Under the pieces are notes generated by a model. It had not been told where the DNA came from. It was given only the letters and a program-made list of their open reading frames with translations, and made no database searches. This document shows, piece by piece, positions 55,330 through 64,000 of a stretch of 64,000 bases of DNA (position 1 is its first letter; every line of letters begins with the position of its first letter). Source of the stretch: Nemertoderma westbladi (taxonomy: Eukaryota > Xenacoelomorpha > Nemertodermatida > Nemertodermatidae); assembly GCA_032718475.1 (NCBI GenBank), contig JAUCBJ010006456.1:22430-86429 (forward strand), in the 5' to 3' direction. The position numbers and the translations under genes were made by a program.

Positions 55330-55835
55330 CAGTATATTTACGTAATTTACAAACGATTTATTTACTAGTTAACATTAGTGATAACTAATGAATGGAGAAA
55401 TGTTAGAAATAACAAGGTGATAACCGAAGGCAAACCAGCCCTTATATAGCAAATCTGGGACATAGAATCCGCTAGAACCTTCCATAGCATTCCATGGCCT
55501 CACATTGGAGCAATAAGATGTTCTATGCCCTATGATTGGCCCAACTCATCGTTCCACATGTTGTACGCACCTCATTGGCTTATCTAATGTAATCATAGCA
55601 AAATAAAATAGTCCAAAAATGCAAATTCCCGACTGGGATTCGAACTCGTAACCTAGTTGTAATGTTACCAATGCCTTAACCATCTGACCACTGCGCCAAT
55701 AGAGTTACCTATGGGTTTATGTGTACCAATATGAATAGGCATATTACATTACTGTAATTTAATCAAAATGCATCAGATTTTAGAAAGTTTTTACGTTAAG
55801 CTACAAATGCTACCTTATAGTGAAATAATCCATCA
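55330..55835 (-). repeat. Direct repeat (LTR-like), 5' in element sense
   Basis: This 506-bp copy matches 50960-51660 closely apart from the insertion there. It contains a tRNA-like segment with an intact box-B-like GAGTTCGAATCCC. Confidence 0.75.
55630..55705 (-). other. tRNA-like segment, partner copy
   Basis: It is the same tRNA-derived sequence as 51261-51335, in the other direct repeat. It is not a functional tRNA by its ends. Confidence 0.5.
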
Positions 55836-56240
55836 ATTAAAGTACGTAAAAGCAATAAAATTAAATGAAAAAGTTCTATATTAATTATTAAACGTTCGAT
55901 TTTTACACAAAATCATCATCAGTAATACAAAATTTGGCCTAAATGTTGCTAACTGCAATATTTTAAAAATTTATTAAAATTGGCACCAGAAACACATAAT
56001 TTAAAAGAGGGTAAGTGTGTTAGGGTAGTCGGACAGGGGGCGAAGCGAATGCGGCCCCCTAGAGTAGGGGAGGACGGCGGTACAGCAGGAGGAGAGAGTC
56101 AGGACTGAAGGGAGTAGGTACCGTGCGACAGTACCGGTACAGGAAGTGATACAGGTTGACTACCAGTAAAAGCTATTGACTGAATGCTGTATTGAATACT
56201 GGAATATCTTATAATCATAATCCTATATTATACTGAACTG
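55836..56240. other. Spacer and possible 5' region of gypsy-like element
   Basis: AT-rich sequence changes at about 56010 to a GC-rich segment (GTGTTAGGGTAGTCGGACAG...) that may be the remnant of a 5' LTR or leader. No matching 3' LTR is seen after 60070. Confidence 0.4.
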
Positions 56241-56285
56241 TTGTTAACCATTATTGTTATTACAACACCACAAGCTAACCGGGCT

Positions 56286-57128
56286 ATGGCTCCTAAATTG
56301 GCAGACTACGTTTCGAAGTTTGATGGTAGAAGCAACCCATGCGTGGGGCTGGAAATTTTTGAAGATACATTCAAAATACTGAAAGTGGAGTCGAAACTCA
56401 GCGAGGATAGCAAAGTAACTTACCTTCGGTTGTCGCTTACAGGTGCAGCACATGACGTAGTCAGCCAGCTGAGGCGACGCAGAGAAAGGGGACTATGCTA
56501 CAGTGAGGAAAACATTAATTCAGGCATTTGCTGATACAGCCTACACTGCATTCGAGAAGTTCAAAAACCGAGTCCTGGTGGGATCGGAGTCAGCGGATAC
56601 ATATTTGGCCGACCTGTGGCGGCTGCTGTCACTGGTAACGGAGGAACTGACGAGTCAGTGCGCTATGGATATACATGCAGTACAGTTCGCAAACGGGCTG
56701 CCTGATAGAGTGCGCAGGGAGGTAAAAGCGATGGCATCAAAGGGGGCGTCGGCGAATTGCTAAATCATGCAAGGAGAATGCTGTCCGAGCAAAGAGTCAA
56801 TGAGCAGATGGGCGCAGCAGGTGCATATCAACGATATCAAGGAGACCAATCGGACTACCGTCGGGGTCGGGGTCGGGGCGGCGCGGGGCAGATGGGGGCG
56901 GACTGGGGGCGAACCCCAAGCAGCTGCTATAACTGTGGGAAACCGGGATATTTTGCGAGGGAATGCCAGTCGGCAGGAGGGTCACCATCAGGGAAGGTGG
57001 TATGCTTTAAATGTGGTAACGCGGGCCACCTAGCTAGGGGTTGTCGAGGCGGCGGAGGCGACCGGGGGGCACCTGGAAGTGTTGGTCCGGAACCGGCGGG
57101 AAACGAGTGCGGTGAGGGCGTTAGTTGA
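56286..57128 (+). pseudogene. Gag with two zinc knuckles, frameshifted
   Basis: Three frames carry the gag: 56286-56534, 56503-56763 and 56757-57128. The first two contain a capsid-like helical region (FDGRSNPCVGLEIFEDTF, then TYLADLWRLL and ANGLPDRVRREV). The last has an Arg/Gly-rich linker and two knuckles. The first knuckle reads CYNCGKPGYFAREC, with Tyr where the zinc-binding His should be. The second, CFKCGNAGHLARGC, is canonical. Confidence 0.75.
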
Positions 57129-57777
57129 CACAGGGTTTACTAGAGGTGTGGTGTCAGCCCCTTGGTGTAAACAGCATAAATTCAGTGTTATGTCGAATCC
57201 AGGCCAAAGGAGAAACATCACTATGCTAGATGGTGAAGCCCAGGCTAATATTGTTGGAGAAGTTGACCTCACCATAATCGAGGTTGAAGGTCAGCAACAA
57301 CTGGCGAAGTGTAAATTCCTGGTAGTGGAGAAGCTGTTGCGGATCGCGACAATAATTCTTGGGTATGACACAATTAAACGGATTGGGGCAGCGAAGTTAT
57401 CCGGGGTTGTATTTGGAGCAGCTGGGGCGGTGGCGAAGATAGATGAGATAAATACTGGACAAGACATACCAGGCCCGCGGAATATCAATATAGATGAATC
57501 GGATTTCCGAGCCAAATATGACGGGAAACATTGGTCAGTTGAGTGGAAGTGGAAAACGGATGAGGGTCCACCAACACTGAAGAACCATACAACTGAGTAT
57601 AAAATTCGTCCCGAACACCGCGAAATGTATGATACAGCCTTAGATGAATGGATAGACAAAGGCTGGGTTACCACCCAGCCTTTGTCTATGGCAGAGAGCG
57701 ACACGGGAAGGTGCGAGGGACCATCCCATTTATGGGAAAATATGAGCCAAAGAAAAGGCGAATACGCCCGATATTAG
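57079..57777 (+). pseudogene. Protease and start of reverse transcriptase
   Basis: ALVDTGFTRGVVSAPWC near 57120 is the aspartic-protease active site (D-T-G). A beta-rich segment follows with ILGYD near 57360. The linker PEHREMYDTALDEWIDKGW leads to RT, where the frame changes at a perfect hairpin (57652-57689). Confidence 0.7.
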
Positions 57778-59465
57778 ACTATCGAGAGTTAAACCAATAT
57801 ATTGAGAATTCACCAGGCCGAGATGCCGCGGCGTGTGGCAAGAAGATGAGAAAATGGCGCCGAATTGGACACAATACGGCCATAGTCGACTTGAAATGGG
57901 CATATATGCAAGTGAATGTTCCAGAATATCTCCAATCTTTCCAAACAGTTGTGATAAGGAGTGTCAGATATGTTGTAACAAAGATGGGGTTCGGACTGGC
58001 AGTAGCACCCAAAGCGATGGACCGGATCGTGGAGACTGTGCTAACATTAGACGATAAAGTTAAGGAGGCAACAGACAACTTCCGGGACGACGTTCATATC
58101 GATAGCAACCAAATATCAGCCGAGGAAGAGCGTAAACATCTCTGGAAATATGGACTTATTACTAAAGAGGCGGAAATGGTTAGGCCTGGGAGTAGCATAC
58201 ATGGTCTGCGAATGGATGCTGATTGTACGCAGACACTGCGATGGAGCAGAGACTCAGAACTGCCTCAAACCATACCGGAGGTTATTGCACGTCGGCTTCT
58301 TCACTCGATATGTGGGAAGCTGCATGGACACTACCCAGTGGCGGGGTGGCTCAGACCATCGTGTGCATGGCTGCAGCGCTGCAGTGCAGGGAAAGCGTGG
58401 GACACAGCTGTAGAGAAGGGGGTCCGAAAAATGTTGAGTGAAACTTTGGCCAGTCTAGAGACCAGCGATCTGGTGACAGGTGACTGGGTAGTCCCGATGA
58501 CGACACACGGTGAGGTATGGTCGGACGCTAGCTCTATAGCAAAGGGTGTGGTGATAAAAATCGGAGGTGTGATAGTGGAAGATGCGGCCTGGCTGCGAAA
58601 ACCTAATGACACTAGCCACATAAACGTAGCAGAACTCGATGCCGTTGTGGAGGGGATAAACCTAGCCATCGATTGGGGGTTGGTAGATATCGACTTATAT
58701 GTGGATTCTGTAACTGCTGGAAGTTGGTTGAAAGCAGTGATAAACGACTCACATAGGATCCACACAAAAGGGCAAGCGTGAAAGTTAGTGGCAAGGCGAC
58801 TTGATCTGATAGGAAACATGATCGAGCAATATAAACTCACTATTCGAGTACATCAAGTTGCATCAGAAAATAATATAGCAGACCCCCTCACGAGAGTTCC
58901 CCAAAAATGGATAAAACTAGAAACTGAAACTAATGAGGGGGGCAATGTTATAGCAGCGACAACGACCGTATCCGAGAATACTAACCCAGAAAACAGACAA
59001 ATAGAGCGAGTTAGAGAAATCCACAATATTTTCCACCCAGGGGTGGAACGAACCGCTGAACTCTGCCAGAACGACCGTGAAATAAAAAATATAGTGCCGA
59101 AAAAACTCATTGAGAAGGTGTGCCACGAATGTGAACAGTGTATTAGCATCGATCCCAGTCCATTACCATGGGAACCAGGAACTAGTAAGGTTAATCAACT
59201 GTGGGGGCGACTTTCAAGCAATTTCACAGACTATGGAAACAGAAAGTATTTAACGATATTAGATTGTGCAACCAACTACACTGTATGTCGACGAGCAGCC
59301 AATCAGAAAGCGTCAACTGTTGTTCTGGAACTGCAGCAGCTGTTCATCGAATTCGGTCCGCCAGACGAATTCTTGGCAGACCATGGCCCAGCATATTGGA
59401 GCCGTGAAGTCCAAGAATTTCACGAGAAGTGGGAGGTAAAACTAAAGTACGTCTGTGCCTATTGA
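57648..59465 (+). pseudogene. Reverse transcriptase, RNase H and integrase of gypsy-like pol
   Basis: One frame with a single in-frame stop at 58779-58781 encodes RT (RIRPILDYRELN, IVDLKWAYMQV, KMGFGLAVAPKAMDRI, and FRDDVHID in place of the usual Y-I-D-D). RNase H follows (VWSDASSIAKGV, NVAELDAVVEGIN, YVDSVTAGSWL). The integrase has HNIFHPGVERT...CHECEQC, LDCATNYTV and ADHGPAYWS. The frame ends at a stop (59462-59464) just before QGNPVERVHRTIKKRAARSG, which holds the third catalytic Glu. It is inactive as read. Confidence 0.8.
57652..57689. repeat. Perfect 17-bp hairpin at the protease-RT junction
   Basis: ATAGACAAAGGCTGGGT, loop TACC, then the exact complement. It coincides with the point where the pol frame shifts. 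It could be a frameshift stimulator, but more likely it is a template-switch palindromic duplication that caused the break. Confidence 0.8.
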
Positions 59466-59630
59466 CCACAAGGTAATCCTGTGGAAAGAGTTCATAGGAC
59501 TATAAAGAAAAGGGCTGCTCGATCTGGGAAAACATTGGAGCAGGCCACATTCTGGTACAATCAAACGAAGGGGCGGGGCCAATAACGTTGTCCGGCCAGC
59601 CAGTGCTTCCAGGGGCTGGCACAACGCCAT

Positions 59631-60067
59631 ATGAAACTACCGGGGGTAACTGCTCTTTCCCCAGAGCAGGACGAACTCAAACATCCAGGAAAAACGTTCG
59701 CGTTCCCACATTCTACTATAGAGAAGGGTGACATGGTTTACGTAAAACCTGGCCAGCACGTCCGATGCACTCAAAAATGGAGGGGACCGGTTCAGGTAGA
59801 TGCAGTTGACAGTTATGGTGAAGGGGGTGCGGCGACACCTAAACGATGTACGGAAGGTGCCCAGCCGGACAAGGGAAGGATAAGGGGCATGAAACTGAAA
59901 GTTCTAAAAAGCCTGAAATAAGTAACTCCGAAACTGAAAGTTCTGAGAACTCTGAAACTGATGATACTGATAGTAATATCAGCGATGATTGCGATCTGGG
60001 GCCGATTGTGACACGTATTGGTAGAGAAATACGGGCTCCGCGATATTATGGTTTCGATGTTGACTGA
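59631..60067 (+). pseudogene. Integrase C-terminal and tail region
   Basis: FPHSTIEKGDMVYVKPGQHVRCTQKWRGPVQVDAVD (about 59700-59810) is the beta-barrel-like end of a gypsy integrase. A Ser/Glu/Thr/Asp-rich tail follows in another frame to 60067. It is the 3' end of the element. Confidence 0.65.
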
Positions 60068-60120
60068 CGTGGTGTTCTGGGGTTAGGACACCGATCGCCG
60101 ATATGGACGATGAGATAATA

Positions 60121-60793
60121 ATTACTACGACTCGGTTATATAATTTAGTTCATATTTAATATTATTTTAATTTAATATAGTTATCGCGCTTGCCTTTACT
60201 TTCATCCTTTCATTGAGTTTCCCTAAAATAATAGATGGATATTTTTTTTCTAGAGGATGATGATGGCGACAATATTCAGACACCACTGTAAACTGGAACT
60301 ATAGGCCTATTTTTGGACAAATAGCCAGCATTGATTCACATATTGACTTCCACCAGGCTGAGTGATAGAGGGTAGTCACTAGCTGGCAGTTCGTTGTAAT
60401 CATAATTCCTGACACTGGCAGAGGGAGATTCCATCCTTTTTGTCATGTCTTTGGTACCTCCAGGGATTTCACCTTTTATTACAAAGATATGATTTTAACG
60501 CCACCATTTTCTCTGGAACAATACCAAACTGTATGTATTGTTCTTAACTCTATTTTTACAGTACACATTATTCCATGACAGAGGATATCTACTATTAATT
60601 GCACATATTTTACTCAACTGTTCTCAAACTAATATAATAGTAGAATGCAGAAATAGTCCACCAATTAATGATGTTGCCAAATGATAAAATCAGTACAGAT
60701 CAGACACCCGCATTGACTAATGTCCTTAGTTTCCAATGAAACACACATAATAAACAAAGACATTAAAATTTCGAAATAAATTGTTGAACTCAC
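60121..60793. other. Intron, no recognisable gene
   Basis: I recognise no ORF or repeat. Confidence 0.45.
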
Positions 60794-60838
60794 TTGTTTC
60801 TCCTCCAGTGGTTGATAGTGTAGTATCCGGACCAGTTA
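60794..60838 (-). CDS. 45-nt Thr-rich mini-exon
   Basis: The acceptor is TTTAAG and the donor GTGAGT. In phase 1-1 it encodes TGPDTTLSTTGGET. It is the most 5' mini-exon recognised and shares PDTT with the exons at 35116 and 41905. Confidence 0.6.
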
Positions 60839-61065
60839 CTTAAAAAAAACAAAATTTATTAAATATTAGTAAATTTTTTTTATGATAAATATTAATTAAT
60901 TAAATTATTAGAAATAATTATTGGTCGAAACATCAGCATAACACTATGATCAGATCGAGGGGGTGGTGTCATATAAAACTGGTCAGATTTACTGATGCAT
61001 TCTGATTTTATGATGTTATCGTAGCATTAAAGGTATGTTAATTTTGGGCAAGGGATTTAGAAACA

Positions 61066-61800
61066 TTGTATTGGAAAAACTTCACTTATTCCGAGATAAG
61101 CTCGATAGTAATTAATCAGCATCGCGTTTCACTTTCATCACGACATCTTTCATCATGTACGGCGACGTTTAAATGGGATGGGATTGTCGTGAGTGTTCAA
61201 TCCAGCTCGTTTCGACGACCTAGTGAACTGTTTATCACACGAACTAAATTCGAACGGGAATTCATCAGGATACAGACAAATTCAGAAGAAAAATCCTAGT
61301 GCAAAAATACAATATATTTGCTCCCAAAAAGTCGATAGGAGACCTATTATTCATATTGGATCCGAAGACTGTTAAAAAGCGCGTTTCAAATAATCTTATA
61401 TACATAAAATTATCTACATCATCTCGATGGGTTGGTCAAACTCAAGCCTTTCCGTGGTATCACAGTTCATTGACGACCACAGTAGAAAACTGAAGTGGCT
61501 TGAATGCCATGGTCAACGACCCCTTTGTCGTTGGGCAGTATTTTATTAATGTCATTGATATGTTAGGCTGAGTCCCTCATATAATTCGAACTGACAGAGT
61601 TACTGAAAACGTGAACATCGAACACAATCAGAGATATTTAAGATTAGAGCACAATAACGAGTTGAACTGCAACAATGCTGCATTTATTTTCTATATGGAC
61701 GCAGTACGAGAAATCGACGGACAGAATCATTTTGGTCAAAATTACCGCAATTGGTCTAAAAATATGGATTACACCATGGAATACTAAATAAACACGGAAG
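61066..61800 (+). pseudogene. Decayed second copy of the HTH-DDE transposase
   Basis: Fragments in order match ORFs 19180-19491 and 18211-19158: YWKNFTYSEISSIVI (HTH), GYRQIQKK, LDPKTVKKRVSNNL, FIDDHSRKLKWLECHG, NDPFVVGQYFINVI, IIRTDRVTENVNIE with the second Asp, then RRTESFWSKLPQ-like sequence. At least five frame changes or stops break it. It is an independent relic of the family inside the 10.8-kb unit and shows that the GYR segment normally links the two halves. No inverted repeats were found around it. Confidence 0.7.
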
Positions 61801-63682
61801 GGCAAATGTATCATACAATCTTCGTATCATAGCACATCTTGTACATCTTCGTAGCATCTTTGTATCATACGATATCTTACTATTTCATTGCTGGTGGCGA
61901 TGTGAAACCCCAGAACAATGTTTCTCTTTAGAAGACTGTAAAGATATTTTTGTTATCTATCTGTCTATATCAATTACACGTGATATCAATAAACTTGTTA
62001 TAAGTTACAAGTACTTGTTATAAAGTTGATACTATGAAACTGAACAGAAACCGTAATAGGAAAGGGGCACACTACTTTAACCCCCCACCTCCCTTGAACT
62101 CAAAGTAGTAAATATATCAGTTAACGAAGTCGAAGTCGAGGGAAATGACCAAGTGTCAGTGCAAGTCTAAGTGCGATCTGAAACCTGAATATATTCTAAG
62201 TGGTCTGTGCGAAAGTATAATTGTAACCCTTTTACTATAAACAATACTGCCTGCAAACTATTAGCGGCAATTTTTTCTAGGAATAAGGATGAAGCCATCG
62301 CGTGGGGCGAGCCACGGAGTTGGCGGAGCCTTAGCGAACTGACACTGTTAGGGGTGGGGGTGTGGATCAATAATGGTAAATAGTTGTCGTCGTCGTTACC
62401 ATTTTGACATTCTAAATAACTTTGTCGGATTTAAAGATTTAAAGCTGTCGAGTAGAAAATTTGCAGGCATCAATAGAACCAAAAGATGAGATTTTTAGAG
62501 ACTTGGAGAGACTATCAGTTCATCAGTCTCCCGCTAGAGGGCTACATGTCTCAACATCATATGTTATCCAATTTCTTTGCGTTTAATCCATTCAAACTGA
62601 AAAATTGCCAAATTTTTACAAGTGTCAATCAAAGAAGGTGAATCGGTCTGCATTCCCTAGTCAATTGTATGTAAGTATGTATGTAAGTATGTATGTAAGT
62701 ATGTTAGCAAAATGTAAGTGATAACCTTCGCTATTTCCTAATATTGGGTTTGGGTAGTGAGTGAGGGAGATTGAGGGGCGTTAGTGTTGGGCTTGAACTT
62801 TTTATGCTGAAACTTGGAATATAAATACCAGACTACACATACGTGGGGACTACGCGCACAAGTAAGTCCAGAAGAGCCTTTGCGTAGAGGTATATTTAGT
62901 GGGCCTTGTCATTCGCCCCCTAGCGGCAGACAGAGGAACTGTAAAAGTCTGTCTGTGTGTTAGGTTAGAAAAATAAAGTTATATAATAACTTAGAAAAAA
63001 CGTTTTCTAACGTCTTAATCGTTCAAAAAGAACAAGCAAATAAAATTAATCCAAACCCAAACGTTAACGTTATTAGCAGCCGATTCGCCCCCCCCCCCCC
63101 CCCCCCCCCCACCCCTCTCCACTGTATTTTAGTAATCGTCGAACGAAATCCTACGACATTTGGACTCTATGTGAAAAAATTATCGATGAACACTTTCTAA
63201 CATTAAAAAAAATTTCATAAGCTGGGTTTCATAATTTTCAAGAAAAATAGAAATAGTCCCAGGGCCAAATTGCAAAATTTTTGTTATTTTAAAAACTAAT
63301 AGTGTGGCGTTGTTATCTAGCTCTGGTAGGTTTTGAAGACGCTGAATCGAATGGGATTATATTCCATACCTAAAAATTAAGCGGTATGATATTTTTCGTG
63401 GACATAAGAAGTGGGCGTGGCACTTCAAGTTTTGAAAAATATCAACTAAAATATCGGAACATACCAACATGTTTTGATTTCAGCGCATTTTTCTAGGTTT
63501 TCTGAGTCGTTGATTCAAAACTAAAAACAAGTCTAGCTAGTGGCAGCTAATATTTAATATAATGTGCATTATATACCATTACTACCGTATACATAAAATT
63601 ACAAAATTACTTATACCTGACACACGTGTGGCTGGTTTTAAGATAGATGAGAAATTTTTTGAAAATAACATATTTATATTAC
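61801..63682. other. Intron, no recognisable gene
   Basis: A (GTATGTAA)n microsatellite lies at about 62668-62705 and a 23-bp C run at 63088-63110. Short ORFs are not convincing. Confidence 0.45.
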
Positions 63683-63882
63683 CTGGACATCCTGTTGCAC
63701 AGTATCCCCAATCTTCATCCGGACCCCCCCAGTATGAGCCACTTGCAGCACTAATTAAGGTAATAGCACACCAATATTTATCCGTTTCATATTCATAAAG
63801 ACATTCTTCAGTGTCTGCTTCACTGGCAGGGTCAGCTTTGAATGGAAATGGCAATAATGCCCACCCTCTGTCATACAAGCGA
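63683..63882 (-). CDS. Fibronectin-type-II-like exon
   Basis: A 200-nt exon is bounded by an ATTACAG acceptor and a GTAATA donor, starting in phase 2 and ending in phase 1. It encodes RGWALLPFPFKADPASEADTEECLYEYE, then DKYWCAITLISA...DEDWGYCATGCPG. PFPF, the C-x-n-WC-A-T pair and the WGYC end are FN2 hallmarks. The first Cys of the domain is replaced by Leu (ALLPF for C-x-x-PF), so one disulfide would be lost or rearranged. It is the most 5' exon of the host gene in this window and the gene continues beyond. Confidence 0.7.
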
Positions 63883-64000
63883 CTGTAATAACAATAATAA
63901 ATGTTAAAGGCCTACTTTGTCCAGTATTGGCTGATGAAGAAATATTTTGCCTCGCCCAACATAAAAGTGTATCAGTGCAATGAGGGGATGAGCAGTCTTA

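Larger units (their letters stand above)
50960..55835 (-). mobile_element. BEL/Pao-like element between 506-bp direct repeats
   Basis: Direct repeats 50960-51660 (carrying a 195-bp insertion) and 55330-55835 bound minus-strand coding fragments: an integrase zinc-binding segment first, then a possible exonuclease-like segment, then three Cys clusters with zinc knuckles. In element sense the repeats begin TGATGG but do not end in CA, and I found no target duplication, so LTR status is likely but unproved. The order, integrase-like before zinc knuckles, is not that of a normal gag-pol and suggests rearrangement or an unusual element. Confidence 0.55.
56000..60120 (+). mobile_element. Decayed gypsy-like gag-pol retroelement
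   Basis: Plus-strand fragments run in the full Ty3/gypsy order: gag with zinc knuckles, protease, reverse transcriptase, RNase H, then integrase with HHCC and DDE segments. Several stops and frame changes break it (about 56534, 56763, 57128, 57700, 58779 and 59462). I found no LTR pair, so it is partial. It lies between the BEL/Pao-like element and the host exon at 60794. Confidence 0.8.

Noticed and set aside
57291-58840. Long minus-strand ORFs across gypsy-like pol
   Set aside because: They are shadows of the plus-strand protease, RT and RNase H, whose motifs are clear.

Overview
This is animal nuclear DNA. It has spliced genes with small symmetric exons, many classes of eukaryotic transposon, a minus-strand AATAAA signal, and no bacterial operon or ribosome-binding-site structure. 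EGF-like and fibronectin-II-like exons, together with frequent TAGGCCTA and TACCGGTA palindromes, suggest a marine invertebrate, perhaps a deuterostome. The species assignment is inference only.

Layout. 1-306 is a 15-bp satellite. 363-6883 is a complete minus-strand LTR retrotransposon (two ~580-bp LTRs, TGATA target duplication) with gag-like ORFs but no recognisable pol; CT-rich tandem repeats occupy that place. 8932-19736 is a 10.8-kb unit bounded by inverted repeats that contain 35-bp tandem repeats, with a probable CAGATG target duplication. It carries a 660-aa transposase-like gene, a HECT ubiquitin-ligase gene split by one in-frame stop, and on the opposite strand an HTH plus DDE-integrase gene also split by one in-frame stop. 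A decayed relative of the integrase gene lies at 61.1-61.8 kb.

From about 20.4 kb to beyond 63.9 kb the minus strand holds one apparent host gene. From 5' to 3' it has a fibronectin-II-like exon (63.7 kb), a long series of tiny Thr/Ser-rich mucin-like exons (60.8 to 33.6 kb), two EGF-like exons (29.8 and 29.0 kb) and a terminal exon ending in a Thr-rich stalk and hydrophobic tail (21.2-20.4 kb). Nearly all internal exons are phase 1-1. Sixteen of the mucin-like exons sit in a tandem array with a 161-bp period at 36.5-41.2 kb, so coding repeats have been added as exon-plus-intron units.

The introns are filled with mobile DNA: several copies of one endonuclease/RT LINE family, an LTR fragment inside one of them, copia-like and gypsy-like fragments, a BEL/Pao-like element between 506-bp direct repeats (50960-55835), a decayed gypsy-like gag-pol element (about 56.0-60.1 kb), small palindromic elements, a 54-bp BamHI-site satellite, and more than a dozen long G or C homopolymers. 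All calls come from reading the sequence; no database search was run.
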